NCBI GenBank assembly: GCA_028284155.1
Contig: JANQSF010000011.1
Location: 1-34,096 of the forward strand
Origin: Phycisphaeraceae bacterium
GTDB lineage: Bacteria; Planctomycetota; Phycisphaerae; Phycisphaerales; Phycisphaeraceae
DNA length: 34,096 nt
Reading direction: 5' to 3'
In this document: piece by piece, positions 1 to 12,996 of the stretch
Layout of the letters: each line of letters begins with the position of its first letter
Position numbering within the stretch: position 1 is the first letter of the stretch
The notes under the pieces: model-generated
Databases searched by the model: none
What the model was told of the DNA's origin: nothing
What the model saw: the letters and a program-made list of their open reading frames with translations, nothing else
Position numbers and translations under genes: made by a program

Positions 1-648
1 CAGTTGACCTTCAACCCCGGCGGCGGCTTGACGCAAACCGTTACCGTGTTGGTTAACGGTGACGGCACGGACGAGCCGAACGAGACGTTCACGCTCGACC
101 TTGTACTGGACTCGGGCACGGCTGTGATCACCGACAACCAAGGCGTCGGCACGATCAACAACGACGACGCACCCCCGCCGCCGCCTCCACCTCCACCACC
201 GCCGCCGCCCGCGTCGCTGGCGTTCGACTTCGGGACGTCGTCGTCGCCGCTCGAGGCTGACTACACGCGTGTAACCGAGTCGACCTCGTTTAACACGCAG
301 ACAGGGTTCGGCTGGATCACGAGCAACATCAAGAGCAAGGACCGCGGCGGGTCGGACAGCCTGCAGCGCGACTTCAACGCCGTGGTCGACGGAACGTTCG
401 AGGTCGAGCTGGCGGACGGGCTGTACGATGTCGAGGTCCTGCTGGGCGATACGGTCAATACGCGAGACCTGACCGTGGTGACGGTCGAGGGCTCGTCGCA
501 GGGGCCGATCACGACTCAGGCGGGCCAATTCCAGACGCTGACATTCCAGGTGCAGGTCGTGGACGGCCGACTGACCGTGCGGATCGAGGACCTGGGCGGT
601 TCGAGCACGCGGAGCGCGATCAACGCCCTGACGGTGACGCCGGTCTAG
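1..648 (+). CDS. Secreted Calx-beta domain protein, C-terminal part (5' end outside window)
   Basis: The reading frame is open from the first base, so only the C-terminal 215 residues are visible. They begin with the end of a Calx-beta-like domain (the G-D-G-x-x-E-P-N-E-T-F and I-x-N-D-D signatures, residues 19-55). A linker of 13 consecutive prolines follows, then a beta-rich domain starting FDFGTSSSPLEADYTRV and ending NALTV, which resembles galactose-binding-like carbohydrate modules at the ends of large planctomycete surface proteins. Calx-beta domains bind calcium and are common in exported adhesion proteins. No anchor or sorting signal follows the last domain. The role is inferred to be extracellular binding, and the full size and any catalytic part cannot be judged. 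The next gene has its own promoter. Confidence 0.75.
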   Translation, partial: QLTFNPGGGLTQTVTVLVNGDGTDEPNETFTLDLVLDSGTAVITDNQGVGTINNDDAPPPPPPPPPPPPPASLAFDFGTSSSPLEADYTRVTESTSFNTQTGFGWITSNIKSKDRGGSDSLQRDFNAVVDGTFEVELADGLYDVEVLLGDTVNTRDLTVVTVEGSSQGPITTQAGQFQTLTFQVQVVDGRLTVRIEDLGGSSTRSAINALTVTPV

Positions 649-676
649 GCCGGCGGTCGGCTGGCGGAAGGGTCAC

Positions 677-705
677 TTGACAAGGCCGACCGTATCGGGC
701 AAAAT
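677..705 (+). promoter_or_regulatory. Predicted sigma70-type promoter of the small lipoprotein gene
   Basis: A perfect -35 hexamer TTGACA (677-682) is followed after 17 bp by CAAAAT (700-705), a 4/6 match to the -10 consensus. Transcription would start near 712, leaving a leader of about 75 nt before the ATG at 787. No other TTGACA with good spacing was noticed in this gap. Confidence 0.5.
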
Positions 706-786
706 AGCCCCGCTGTACCCACCCCTCGGGGCGGCGGGCTTGCCCGGCTGTCCCGGACACCCTCCGCGAAGCGAAAGGCAACCGCG

Positions 787-1053
787 ATGAAGACACTGTT
801 CGGCAAGGCGATGTGCGCGACCGTGCTGGTCGCGATGACCGTTTTGGCTGGCGGCTGCCAGCAGGAGATCACCGGCGAACGCGTCCGCTCAGACATCTCG
901 CCCGAGTTGCAATCGCTGACGCTGACCGAGCAGCAGCGGCAGAACCAGATCGCCCGCACGGTCGACACCAACCTGCGTCAGTTGATCAACGACTTCGACG
1001 AGTTGCTGCTGCTGGACCGGCCCGCCCGCCTGTCGCGCTGGCCCGTGCCCTGA
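787..1053 (+). CDS. Small predicted lipoprotein
   Basis: An 88-residue protein with a short positive N-terminus (MKTLFGK), a hydrophobic stretch, and a lipobox LAGGC with the modifiable Cys at residue 24. This predicts signal peptidase II processing and lipid anchoring. The mature part of about 65 residues is polar and probably helical (many Q, E, R and L) and is not a family I recognise. The ATG at 787 is chosen because it gives the complete signal peptide; an AAGG lies about 12 nt upstream. The gene is monocistronic, with a promoter at 677-705 and an intrinsic terminator 28 bp after the stop. The C-terminus (residues 77-88) is unusually rich in R and P. Confidence 0.7.
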   Translation: MKTLFGKAMCATVLVAMTVLAGGCQQEITGERVRSDISPELQSLTLTEQQRQNQIARTVDTNLRQLINDFDELLLLDRPARLSRWPVP

Positions 1054-1080
1054 TCGGCATCCCAAACGAAACGACCCCCG

Positions 1081-1117
1081 CACGACGCCGAGTTCAGCTC
1101 AGCGTCGTGTTTTTTTT
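1081..1117 (+). terminator. Rho-independent terminator after the lipoprotein gene
   Basis: An 8-bp perfect stem (CACGACGC at 1081-1088 with GCGTCGTG at 1102-1109), extended by GAG/CTC across a short loop, is followed directly by eight T residues (1110-1117). This is the clearest intrinsic terminator in the window. Confidence 0.85.
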
Positions 1118-1232
1118 CAGCGATGTGATATGCAGCGAAACCGCCTATGCGGGCCGCGCACAGAGCAGCCGAAGGTGGACACTCCGTGGGGTTGCGTTTT
1201 GAGGGACAGATCAGAAGAGTCTTGAGCAAGGG

Positions 1233-5156
<3,924 letters not shown>

Positions 5157-5176
5157 GGTCGGTCCGCATCATTCCG

Positions 5177-5195
5177 CGCGCGGCGTCACCGCGCG
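5177..5195 (-). promoter_or_regulatory. Hairpin in the carB leader
   Basis: A perfect 7-bp GC-only stem (CGCGCGG at 5177-5183 with CCGCGCG at 5189-5195) with a 5-nt loop lies about 20 nt upstream of the carB start codon. It could affect translation initiation, but no uracil-sensing or anti-terminator alternative structure is visible, so a regulatory role is only a possibility. Confidence 0.25.
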
Positions 5196-5305
5196 AGGCA
5201 CTCTTCCGGGACGGGGTAAATTGCCGCTATGTTAGGGGGGTCGGCCGTCCGTGGGTCGAAAACCGGGGGGCAGGCGAGCAGGAAAGCGGGAAAGGCACGG
5301 AGGAG

Positions 5306-5388
5306 GGACCGAGGGATCAAGCGACCGAGCCACCGAGGGGGAGGGTTGCACGATCCTTCGGTGGCTTGGTCCCTCGGTCGCTTGATGG
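5306..5388. repeat. Octamer palindromic element, copy D (intergenic)
   Basis: The left arm is GGACCGAG, GGATCAAG, CGACCGAG, CCACCGAG (5306-5337), the loop is 19 bp (5338-5356), and the right arm is TTCGGTGG, CTTGGTCC, CTCGGTCG, CTTGATGG (5357-5388). Architecture is identical to copies A and C. It lies 36 bp beyond the esterase stop and about 150 bp upstream of carB, so it is the only copy in this window outside a coding region and could be the source or sister of the copies in carB. Confidence 0.93.
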
Positions 5389-5400
5389 CTTTGGTGTGCC

Positions 5401-5424
5401 GCGCTAAGCCGCAAGCGGCGGGGG
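5401..5424. repeat. GCGCTAAGCCGCAAGCGGC repeat, copy 1
   Basis: A 24-bp sequence identical to the one at 6403-6426. It contains the short palindrome GCCGC-AA-GCGGC and abuts the esterase stop codon (5425-5427). It may act as a weak stem at the transcript end, although no T-run follows. Confidence 0.85.
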
Positions 5425-6327
5425 TTACTTGCGCAGGTGTTTGTCGAAGAACGCGCGCACCATCGCGCGGCGTTTGGCGTCGTGGAACGACCTGCCGCCG
5501 TGCGCGGCGCCTTCGATGATGTGAAGCGTCGAGTCGAGCTTGGCTTCCTGATAGAGCTTGTGCAGCAACTCGCTCTGCGAGGGTGGGACGAGCCTGTCGC
5601 TGTCGCCGTGGATGAGCAGGTGCGGCGCGTCGTTCTTGCCGACGTGCGTCGCGGGGCTGGCCTGCGCGGCGAGCTTCTGCTTTTCTTCGACCGTGCCGCC
5701 CAGCAGCAGCGAGACGGGCGAGCTGGGCTTGGCCATACTTGGGTTGGCCTTGATGAACGCGGCGAAGTCGGTCGGGCCGTAGAAGTTGACCACCGCCTGC
5801 ACGGCGCTGGAGTAGTCGCTGTTGCCGCCGACGTTGCCTTCCAGTTCCTTCACGCCAGCCGACGTCCCTAGCAGCGAGACCAAGTGTCCGCCGGCCGAGC
5901 CGCCGCTGACGCCGATGCGCTTTGCGTCGTAGCCGTACTTCTTCGCGTTGGCGCGCAGCCAACGGATCGCGCCCTTGCAGTCGTGGATCTGCGCGGGAAA
6001 CTTCGCGACGTTGCTCAGCCGGTAGCTGATGCTGGCCACCGCGTAGTCGTGCCCGGTCAGCACAGCCAAGGGACAGTGGTTCTTGCTGCCCGCCCGCCAA
6101 CCGCCGCCGTGGATCCAGACGACCAGTTGTGGCGGCTTTTGCCGTTTGTCGTTTTCGTACACCGGGATGTACAGGTCGAGCTTGAGCGACACGTCGCCGA
6201 CCTTCGCATACTCGACGTTGCGCGTGATGTTGAGCGTTGCACCGGTGCCCTGCGCAGCGGCGTCGTGCGGTGTCCACAGCAGCGCGGCGCTAACCAACAG
6301 CGTGATCACGGCGGGGCGATGGGGCAT
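5425..6327 (-). CDS. Secreted alpha/beta hydrolase, BD-FAE-like carbohydrate esterase
   Basis: A 300-residue protein with a signal peptide (about residues 1-25, cut after AAA-Q). It carries the oxyanion-hole motif HGGGW (73-77), the nucleophile elbow GGSAGG with Ser144, and downstream HGDSDRLVP (Asp244 candidate) and GAAHGG (His276 candidate), so the catalytic triad is complete. The arrangement fits the feruloyl/acetyl-xylan esterase-like (BD-FAE, esterase/lipase PF20434 type) family. It probably removes acyl groups from plant or algal polysaccharides outside the cytoplasm. The ATG is preceded by CGGAG at a suitable distance. A 24-bp repeat touches its stop codon and octamer element D follows. 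Substrate cannot be fixed from sequence. Confidence 0.88.
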   Translation of the reverse strand: MPHRPAVITLLVSAALLWTPHDAAAQGTGATLNITRNVEYAKVGDVSLKLDLYIPVYENDKRQKPPQLVVWIHGGGWRAGSKNHCPLAVLTGHDYAVASISYRLSNVAKFPAQIHDCKGAIRWLRANAKKYGYDAKRIGVSGGSAGGHLVSLLGTSAGVKELEGNVGGNSDYSSAVQAVVNFYGPTDFAAFIKANPSMAKPSSPVSLLLGGTVEEKQKLAAQASPATHVGKNDAPHLLIHGDSDRLVPPSQSELLHKLYQEAKLDSTLHIIEGAAHGGRSFHDAKRRAMVRAFFDKHLRK

Positions 6328-6402
6328 GGTCGATCTCCGGGGTTGAATGGCTTACATGATAATCGAGGCACCGAAGGCTACCCCCGTGCCGACTTGCCGG
6401 AA

Positions 6403-6426
6403 GCGCTAAGCCGCAAGCGGCGGGGG
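6403..6426. repeat. GCGCTAAGCCGCAAGCGGC repeat, copy 2
   Basis: Exact 24-bp copy of 5401-5424, in the same orientation, in the divergent intergenic region between the esterase and the plus-strand gene at 6489. Confidence 0.85.
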
Positions 6427-6488
6427 CGGAGCGGTGACCGCTACGATTCTGTGTCTACCCCGTTCCCAACCCACCCTGGAGGTGTCTC

Positions 6489-6866
6489 ATGCGAAGTGGA
6501 TCATGGTTTTGGCGCGCCACCGCATTGCTCGCGGTCGGCGCTGTCTTCTATCTCGGCCACGCGATCAGCGGCGGGCGATCGGTCGGCCTTGAAAACGAGG
6601 CGTCCGCCCAGTCGTACGCGCGGTCCGGCCACTACCCGTACGGGTCGGAGGCGGCGATCGACGTGGCGCGCGACATCGTGTTTGAGCAGTTCGAGGCCGA
6701 CGGCCGAGCGTGGGGCGCCAAAGGCCGCGACGAAGAGGCGGCTGAGCAGATCGGCCGAGTCGCCAGCGTGATCATGCGCAACTACCGCCCGTTCGTCGCG
6801 CCCAACCGCCGAGAAGGATCACGGCAACCGGTCGTCCAACCTGGGCAGGCTAAGCAACCCGAATAG
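6489..6866 (+). CDS. Hypothetical membrane-anchored protein
   Basis: A 125-residue protein with a perfect GGAGG Shine-Dalgarno 7 nt before the ATG, unusually strong for this window. Residues 8-26 form a single hydrophobic segment (ATALLAVGAVFYLGHAI), either an uncleaved anchor or a signal peptide. The rest is soluble, with a helical stretch DVARDIVFEQFEADGRAWGAKGRDEEAAEQIGR-like around 58-90 and a basic, Pro/Gln-rich tail. I do not recognise the family. It stands alone between the divergent esterase and the PEP-CTERM gene. Confidence 0.6.
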   Translation: MRSGSWFWRATALLAVGAVFYLGHAISGGRSVGLENEASAQSYARSGHYPYGSEAAIDVARDIVFEQFEADGRAWGAKGRDEEAAEQIGRVASVIMRNYRPFVAPNRREGSRQPVVQPGQAKQPE

Positions 6867-6987
6867 GCCCCTTGGCAAACCCCATGAATCGGAAGAGATC
6901 GGCATTGAGTTCACCCGATCTGGACGCTATCATCCTGTCACCCCTGAGAAGGAATGAGCCCTGAACCCGGACCGACTGGAGAGACCG

Positions 6988-8649
6988 ATGAAGCCGACCC
7001 TCTGCGCGATGATTGCCCTGTCGCTGGCGACTCTGATTCTGACCGAACAGACGTCGGCCGTCCCAACGCTTGGCGATCCCGGTTTTGAGAACCCAGCCTT
7101 CCCCGCCAACTCGTGGGAGCAGCAGAACGGCGTGGGCAACGCCAACATCAGCCCCAGCAGCGGCGCGTGGACGTTCAGCCCAACGGCGGGCATCACGCAC
7201 AACCTCAGCGCGTTCCAGAACGCCGGCGTTCCCGCGCCCGAGGGTGTGCAGCACGCGTTGATTCAAAACGTCGGATCGGTCAGCCAAACCGGGTCGGGCT
7301 TCGTGGCCGGCGATGTCTACTCGCTCACCCTGTCGGTCAACCAGCGGCAACCCGGTCAGTTCAACGACCTGGTGGTCACCGTCGATGGTCAGCAGGTCAT
7401 GGGCGGCCGAGTCAACATGACCGCCTTCACCGACGTGACGACCGCCAACTTCGTCGCGCAGTCGGCCACGCCGACCGTTGTGATCAGCACGACCAACCCG
7501 ATCGGTGGCGACCGCACGACGTTCTTCGACGACGTGCGGATCAACACCGTCGTGCCGACCGGCGAGCCAATCTTGAGCAACCCGAGCTTCGAAGGTCCCA
7601 GCGGCCCGCAATTCCAATTCCCCGACTACCGCCTGATTGATGGCTGGTCGTCCGACTCGTTGAGCACGGGCACGAACGGCGCGGGCCAACCGTTTCTGAA
7701 CGGCCTGCCGATCCCGGACGGCGGGCGCATCGGCTTCATCCAGCGCGACCCCGGCGGCGTTCGGACGATCACGCAAACCATCACCGGCCTGACGCCGGGT
7801 CAGTCGTACACGCTGGAATACTGGGAAAACGAGCGTGGTCACGGAGGCGGCGGGACGCCCGTCGCGCGGCCTTCGGCTACCCTCGACGGCAACACGCTCG
7901 TTGCTGAACATGACACCGTCCGCGGCGATTGGCGACGCGTCCGCGGCACGTTCACCGCGACCGGCACGTCCGCCACGCTGTCGCTGAGCAACAACACCGG
8001 CGCTGGCGACAACACCGCACTGTTCGACGCGCTGAGCATCCTCGCACCCGCGCCCGTCATCCCCGACGGCGGTTTCGAGAACCCCGTTCAGCCGCCCAAC
8101 AACTGGAAGCAGGCCAACGGCATCGGCGGCGGCGACCTGACCGGCTCGGCCTGGACGATCACCAACGGCGCGGGCATCACGCGGAACATCAGCCCGTTCC
8201 AGAACGGCGGCATCCCCGCGCCCGAGGGCGCGCAGCACGGCCTGCTCCAAGCCACCGGCGGCTTCGAACAGACACTGACCGGCTTCGTCCCCAACACGGC
8301 GTACGAACTGAGCCTGTTCACCATGGCACGGCAGGGCCAGAACTTCGGCAACGACCTGGAAATCGTGCTCGATGCCGGCCTGCCGACGGAGCTGTTCCTC
8401 GTCGACATCCCCGAAGTCACTTTCAACGCGTTCACCGAGATCACCAGCCCAAGCTTCATCGCCTTCAAAGACAGCTACACGCTCACCATTCGTTCGACGC
8501 TCGACGGCGGGAACCTCACGGGCGACCGCACGACGTTCATCGACGACCTGCGGTTCGACAACCTGGGCGTGATCCCCGAGCCGGCGACGGCGACGCTGGC
8601 GTTGCTCGGTGCGGCGGCGGTGCTGGGGCGAAGACGGCGTCGGGCGTGA
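6988..8649 (+). CDS. PEP-CTERM surface protein with three galactose-binding-like repeats
   Basis: A 553-residue exported protein. A signal peptide covers about residues 1-25. Three beta-sandwich modules follow. The first (about 27-183) and third (about 350-528) are clear duplicates: both contain GFENP, a W-containing segment, AGIT-x-N-x-S-x-FQN-x-G-x-PAPEG-x-QH, and end with DRTTF-x-DD-x-R. The middle one (about 186-345) starts NPSFEGPSG and contains [19 protein letters not shown]. These resemble DUF642/CBM-like modules. The tail is a classic PEP-CTERM signal: IPEP, a hydrophobic helix, and a final RRRRR cluster, implying exosortase-type sorting to the envelope. The ATG follows GGAG by 9 nt. 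A pseudopilin gene begins 29 bp downstream. No exosortase gene lies in the window. Confidence 0.88.
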   Translation: MKPTLCAMIALSLATLILTEQTSAVPTLGDPGFENPAFPANSWEQQNGVGNANISPSSGAWTFSPTAGITHNLSAFQNAGVPAPEGVQHALIQNVGSVSQTGSGFVAGDVYSLTLSVNQRQPGQFNDLVVTVDGQQVMGGRVNMTAFTDVTTANFVAQSATPTVVISTTNPIGGDRTTFFDDVRINTVVPTGEPILSNPSFEGPSGPQFQFPDYRLIDGWSSDSLSTGTNGAGQPFLNGLPIPDGGRIGFIQRDPGGVRTITQTITGLTPGQSYTLEYWENERGHGGGGTPVARPSATLDGNTLVAEHDTVRGDWRRVRGTFTATGTSATLSLSNNTGAGDNTALFDALSILAPAPVIPDGGFENPVQPPNNWKQANGIGGGDLTGSAWTITNGAGITRNISPFQNGGIPAPEGAQHGLLQATGGFEQTLTGFVPNTAYELSLFTMARQGQNFGNDLEIVLDAGLPTELFLVDIPEVTFNAFTEITSPSFIAFKDSYTLTIRSTLDGGNLTGDRTTFIDDLRFDNLGVIPEPATATLALLGAAAVLGRRRRRA

Positions 8650-8666
8650 ATCGGTCTGATTTCGAA

Positions 8667-8672
8667 TACAAT
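8667..8672 (+). promoter_or_regulatory. TACAAT -10 element placed for a leaderless transcript
   Basis: TACAAT ends 6 nt before the GTG start at 8679, which is where transcription would begin, implying a leaderless mRNA. No convincing -35 hexamer is seen 17 bp upstream. The same spacing of TACAAT to an in-frame GTG recurs at 14401. Confidence 0.4.
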
Positions 8673-8678
8673 CACAAT

Positions 8679-9362
8679 GTGACCAAGAAGCACCGACATC
8701 CGCGCGACGGCCGTGCATTTACACTCATTGAGTTGCTCGTCGTCGTGTCCCTGATCGTTCTGCTGATCGCGATGCTTCTGCCTGCACTCGGCCGAGCACG
8801 CACGATCGCCCGGCGGTCCGCCTGCGCGTCGAACCTGCACCAGATCGGCGCGGCCGCCGTGACCTACGCGTCGAGCAATGCCGGCCAATACCCGTCGAGC
8901 GTCAGGCCCGGCCACTGGTCGTTTGGCGGGTTGCTCGAAACGACCGTTGCTGAGAACCGCCCGGCCGGCCCCGCGCTCATGTTCGAACTCGGCATGCTCG
9001 GTGGCGCAGAGATGTTGTATTGCCCCGATGCCGAGTTCGGCGCGGGCATCACCGAGCCACACCACTGGCGTCCCGATGTGTGGAACCACACGTTCACCGG
9101 CTACCCGTGGTGGGGGCCGTATTGGCAGGACACCGGCGGTCTCGCCGGCGTGCTCGCCTACTCACCGAAAGCGCCGGCCGACACGATCCTCACCACCGAC
9201 CTGTGCGTCGGCCGGGACTTCTGGTGGCTCTCGAATCACAAGGACGACACCGGCGAACTGGTCGGGGGTCACGTCCTGACCAACGGCGGCAGCACGCGTT
9301 GGGTCAACGAGGCCGACATGCAACTACGCCAAAGCCACGCCGGGCAGATCTTCTACTTTTGA
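8679..9362 (+). CDS. Pseudopilin-like protein with prepilin N-terminal signal
   Basis: A 227-residue protein starting with GTG. A basic leader ([11 protein letters not shown]) precedes the type II secretion/type IV prepilin signature [29 protein letters not shown], with the conserved Glu at +5 of the mature helix. This family is hugely expanded in planctomycetes and carries a globular C-terminal domain of unknown role after the pilin-like helix. Here that domain has several Trp-rich segments ([18 protein letters not shown]) and Cys residues. The GTG at 8679 is preferred because it gives a standard short leader; the open frame extends much further upstream only as a shadow of the PEP-CTERM gene. 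It is 8 bp from the next gene, so the two are probably cotranscribed. Confidence 0.82.
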   Translation: MTKKHRHPRDGRAFTLIELLVVVSLIVLLIAMLLPALGRARTIARRSACASNLHQIGAAAVTYASSNAGQYPSSVRPGHWSFGGLLETTVAENRPAGPALMFELGMLGGAEMLYCPDAEFGAGITEPHHWRPDVWNHTFTGYPWWGPYWQDTGGLAGVLAYSPKAPADTILTTDLCVGRDFWWLSNHKDDTGELVGGHVLTNGGSTRWVNEADMQLRQSHAGQIFYF

Positions 9363-9369
9363 ATACACG

Positions 9370-10092
9370 ATGCGCGCCCGCCGCACGACATCCCGCTGCG
9401 CCTTTACCGTCGTCGAACTGCTCGTCGTCATCTCGATCATCATCCTGATCATCGCGATGCTGTTGCCGGCCATCAACCTGGCGCGCGAGAACGCGCGGCG
9501 TTCGATCTGCGCCAACCGTCTCCGCCAGAACACAACGGTCGTGCTCGACTACGCCAACGACCACGACGGCCACCTGCCGACAGGCGTGCGCGACAACGGC
9601 GGCGAACACTGCATCTGGATCGGCACGCCGCTGCGCGACCTGATCGTCGAGCGCACCGGGTCGATGGACGGCCTGACCTGCCCCAACTTCGAGCCGAACC
9701 CCGGCCCCGGCTATTACCGCGCGGGCATCGGCTGGGTGATCGGCTACAACTACCTGGCCGGCCACCCCGGCATCAACGACCGCAACGCCGAAAGCCCCGG
9801 CTGGTTCCGCTCACCCATGCGCGCCAGCGAAGGGCCGGACCTGCCCGTCTGGGGCGACCTGAACGCCTGGTCGCCCGACGGCTGGACGATCGTGTCGCAC
9901 GGCCGAAGCGGCGCGATCCGCAATGGCAGCTACTTCAACACGGCGTTCGCCGGCGTTGACGCCGAAACGCTCGGCGCGATCGGCAGCCACACCGCCCGGC
10001 TCGACGGCTCCACCGCCTGGAACCCGATCGAGACCTGCGAAACCTACGAGACCGGCATCTGGGCGATCGGCGCGTACCCCTGCCTCTGGTAG
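9370..10092 (+). CDS. Second pseudopilin-like protein
   Basis: A 240-residue paralogue-like neighbour of the preceding gene. The leader [10 protein letters not shown] is followed by [31 protein letters not shown] and then an [12 protein letters not shown] segment aligned with the first protein's [12 protein letters not shown]. The C-terminal domains of the two differ, which suggests an old tandem duplication with divergence of the exposed part, or two subunits of one apparatus. The position before the processing site is Cys rather than the more common Gly or Ala context, so prepilin peptidase cleavage is probable but not certain. Its GC-rich codon use matches its neighbours. A copy of the GCGCTAAGCCGC repeat lies 40 bp after the stop. 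Confidence 0.82.
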   Translation: MRARRTTSRCAFTVVELLVVISIIILIIAMLLPAINLARENARRSICANRLRQNTTVVLDYANDHDGHLPTGVRDNGGEHCIWIGTPLRDLIVERTGSMDGLTCPNFEPNPGPGYYRAGIGWVIGYNYLAGHPGINDRNAESPGWFRSPMRASEGPDLPVWGDLNAWSPDGWTIVSHGRSGAIRNGSYFNTAFAGVDAETLGAIGSHTARLDGSTAWNPIETCETYETGIWAIGAYPCLW

Positions 10093-10131
10093 CAGGGAAT
10101 GGATCGGCAATATCCCGCGGACCAATTCCGA

Positions 10132-10151
10132 GGCCGCTTGCGGCTTAGCGC
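10132..10151. repeat. GCGCTAAGCCGCAAGCGGC repeat, copy 3 (inverted)
   Basis: Reverse-complement copy, identical to copies 1 and 2 over 19 bp, between the second pseudopilin gene and the DUF1549/DUF1553 gene. Confidence 0.8.
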
Positions 10152-10209
10152 GACGACCCACAAACCCACAAACCTTTGTCTCCCCAGTCTCATCCCATAC
10201 ACTTTCCCC

Positions 10210-12984
10210 ATGCGCTATCTCGCATTCATCACAATCTGTGTGACGCTCTTTGTCGCAACCGCCCCCGCCGCCGACACACCAACGCCGCGCCGCGACCACT
10301 GGTCATTCAAACCCATCAATCGATACGAAGCGCCGCGTGTGAACAACAAGACGTGGGTGCGCAACCCGATCGACGCGTTCATCCTCGCCCGACTCGAAGC
10401 CAAACGCCTCTCGCCCTCACCCCAAGCCGACCGTGCGACACTTATCCGCCGGCTCTACATCGACCTGATCGGATTGACGCCACCTGTCGAAGCGGTGGAT
10501 GCGTTCGTCAACGACAAGTCGCCCGACGCGTACGAGAAACTCGTCGACCGCATCCTGCAAAGCCCGCACTACGGCGAGCGGTGGGGCCGGCACTGGCTCG
10601 ACCAGGCGCGCTACGCCGACAGCCACGGCTACTCGATCGACGGCGGGCGGACCATGTGGCCTTACCGCGACTGGGTCATCAACGCGCTCAACAACGACAT
10701 GCCGTTCGACCGGTTCACGATCGAGCAGTTGGCCGGCGACCTGCTGCCTAACGCCACAATAGATCAACAGGTCGCGACCGGGTTTCACCGCAACACGCTG
10801 GTCAATCAGGAGGGCGGCAGCGACCGCGAGCAGTTCCGCGTCGAGGCGACCGTCGACCGCGTGAACACGACCGGCGCGGTCTGGCTCGGCCTGACGATCG
10901 CCTGCGCGCAGTGTCACGACCACAAGTACGACCCCGTCTCGCAGCGCGAGTACTTTGAACTGTTCGCCTTCTTCAACAACGCCGAAGACGCCAACGGCAC
11001 CGGCCCGACCGTCCGCATCGCCGACGCCGACCGCCAGACGCGCATCAAACTCGCCAACGACCAACTCGCCGCGGCTGAGCGCGCCCTCAAAGAGCATGAC
11101 ACGCAGCAGGCCAAGCGACGACAGGCGTGGGAACAGTCGATCCTCGCGCAGCGATCCACCGCGACGTGGACCGTGCTCGAACCGAAGCAGCCGCGCGTCG
11201 TCGGTACCTCGACTTTGAAGGTATTAGACGACCACTCCGTCCTCGCCGGCGGCAAGGCCGCCGCCAAAGAGACGTTCGAGGTCGTCGCGACGACCGACGT
11301 GTCCGGCATCACCGCCGTCCGACTCGAAGCGCTGACCGACCCGAGTTTGCCAAAAACCGGGCCCGGCCGATCCAGCGCGGGCAACTTCGTGCTCACCTCG
11401 TTCGAGGTCGAGGCCGCGCCCGCCGCGCAAAGTGACAAGGCGCAACGCATCAAGTTCAAGTCGGCCGTGGCCGACCACCAGCAGGCCAACCTGCCCGTCA
11501 CCGGCGCGCTCGACCCGGACCCGGAAAAGGGCTGGGCACCTGAGGGCTACGCACGACACGAAAACCGCACAGCCGTCTTCACAGCCGACAGACCATTCGG
11601 CCAACCGGGCAGCACGCGGCTGCGCATCCGTTTGCGGCATGACTCGAAGTACGCGGGCTACACCGTCGGCCGATTCCGCATCAGCGTCACGACCTCGCCG
11701 AACCCCGGTCTGAACGACCCCGGCGCGTTGGCCGACGCGGTCGCCGTGCCGGCCGACAAGCGCAGCAAGGCCCAACGCGACCTGATCAACAAGTCGTTCG
11801 CCGCGACCGACACCAAACGCAAGCCGTTGGTCGACCGCGTCGCCGCGCTCAAGAAGCAGCGCGACGATCTAAACCGCTCGACGCCAACCGCCATGGTCAT
11901 GCGCGACATCAAGTCGCCGCGCACGACGCACGTCATGATCCGCGGCGACTTCCTGCGCAAGGGCGACGTCGTCAAGCCGAACGTGCCGAGTGTCTTGCCC
12001 GACCTGCCTGTCGCTGGCACTGAGGGCAATCGCCTCGACCTGGCGCGCTGGCTGGTCGACAAACGCAACCCGCTGACCGCGCGCGTCACGGTCAACCGTG
12101 TTTGGCTGCGCTACTTCGGCAGAGGCCTTGTCGAAACCGAGGAAGACTTCGGTCTGCAGGGCACGCCGCCGACGCACCCGAAGCTGCTCGACTGGCTCGC
12201 GCACGAGTTCATGCACGGCGAAACGACCGGCCGACCATGGTCGTTCAAGGCCTTGCACAAGTTGATTGTCACCAGCGCGACATACCGCCAGTCGTCGCGC
12301 ATGGTCGGCAAGCACGCGGACCAACTCTTCCGGGGGGACCCGCGCAACGACCTGCTCGGGCGGCAGGCGCGGTTCCGCGTCGAGGCGGAGGTCGTCCGCG
12401 ACCTGGGTTTGTCGGCCAGCGGTATGCTCACGCCAACCATCGGCGGGCCGAGCGTCTTCCCGCCCCAGCCGGACGGCGTGTACGCGTTCACGCAAAACCG
12501 CAAGTCGTGGCGGGCGAGCACCGGGCCGAACCGATACCGCCGCGGCATGTACACGTTCTTCTACCGCAGCGCGCCGTACCCGATGCTCACGACGTTCGAC
12601 ACGCCGCGCTTCAACGTGACCTGCACCCGCCGAGCGCGGTCGAACACGCCGTTGCAGGCGTTGACGCAGGCCAACAGCGAAGCGAGTTTCGAGATCGCGC
12701 AGGGTTTGGCCGCACGTATACTCCGCGAAGCGCCGGCCGACGAAACGGCGCGCGTCGCCTACGCCTTCCGCCTCTGCCTCGCCCGCGCGCCGCAACCGAA
12801 CGAGTCGGCCATCGTGCTGCGATACCTCAAGTCGCAACGTGCAGCGTTTGGGGCGAACCCCGATGCCGCCGCCGCGCTCGCCCCCAGTGACCTGCCCACC
12901 GGCGTCGCCAAACATGAGGCGGCCGCGTGGACCGCGACGGCCCGCGTGATGCTCAACCTGGATGAGTTCATCACGCGCGAGTGA
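10210..12984 (+). CDS. DUF1549/DUF1553 (PSCyt2/PSD1) planctomycetal exported protein
   Basis: A 924-residue protein with a signal peptide (about 1-20, MRYLAFITICVTLFVATAPA). The DUF1549 (PSCyt2) domain spans about 52-257 and holds the heme-like motif CAQCHDHKYDP near 231-241. A central beta-rich region (about 330-510) is typical of the longer members, and DUF1553 (PSD1) covers about 605-880 with NPLTARVTVNRVWLRYFGRG. The family is nearly restricted to Planctomycetota and relatives and is usually encoded beside a DUF1501 gene; their biochemical role is unknown, with links proposed to surface electron transfer or polysaccharide handling. No N-terminal c-type cytochrome domain (PSCyt1) is present. 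I chose the ATG at 10210 over the upstream frame opening at 10099 because it gives the signal peptide. The DUF1501 partner lies 1.5 kb downstream. Confidence 0.92.
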   Translation: MRYLAFITICVTLFVATAPAADTPTPRRDHWSFKPINRYEAPRVNNKTWVRNPIDAFILARLEAKRLSPSPQADRATLIRRLYIDLIGLTPPVEAVDAFVNDKSPDAYEKLVDRILQSPHYGERWGRHWLDQARYADSHGYSIDGGRTMWPYRDWVINALNNDMPFDRFTIEQLAGDLLPNATIDQQVATGFHRNTLVNQEGGSDREQFRVEATVDRVNTTGAVWLGLTIACAQCHDHKYDPVSQREYFELFAFFNNAEDANGTGPTVRIADADRQTRIKLANDQLAAAERALKEHDTQQAKRRQAWEQSILAQRSTATWTVLEPKQPRVVGTSTLKVLDDHSVLAGGKAAAKETFEVVATTDVSGITAVRLEALTDPSLPKTGPGRSSAGNFVLTSFEVEAAPAAQSDKAQRIKFKSAVADHQQANLPVTGALDPDPEKGWAPEGYARHENRTAVFTADRPFGQPGSTRLRIRLRHDSKYAGYTVGRFRISVTTSPNPGLNDPGALADAVAVPADKRSKAQRDLINKSFAATDTKRKPLVDRVAALKKQRDDLNRSTPTAMVMRDIKSPRTTHVMIRGDFLRKGDVVKPNVPSVLPDLPVAGTEGNRLDLARWLVDKRNPLTARVTVNRVWLRYFGRGLVETEEDFGLQGTPPTHPKLLDWLAHEFMHGETTGRPWSFKALHKLIVTSATYRQSSRMVGKHADQLFRGDPRNDLLGRQARFRVEAEVVRDLGLSASGMLTPTIGGPSVFPPQPDGVYAFTQNRKSWRASTGPNRYRRGMYTFFYRSAPYPMLTTFDTPRFNVTCTRRARSNTPLQALTQANSEASFEIAQGLAARILREAPADETARVAYAFRLCLARAPQPNESAIVLRYLKSQRAAFGANPDAAAALAPSDLPTGVAKHEAAAWTATARVMLNLDEFITRE

Positions 12985-12996
12985 CGTGCTGATCGC

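Noticed and set aside
5186..6277. 363-residue minus-strand frame running through element D and the esterase
   Set aside because: It is out of frame with the esterase motifs; its translation is R/A-rich and it reads through the repeat without conserved content.
6850..8718. 622-residue open frame on the minus strand opposite the PEP-CTERM gene
   Set aside because: Charged, compositionally biased translation; the plus strand carries a signal peptide, duplicated modules and a PEP-CTERM tail.
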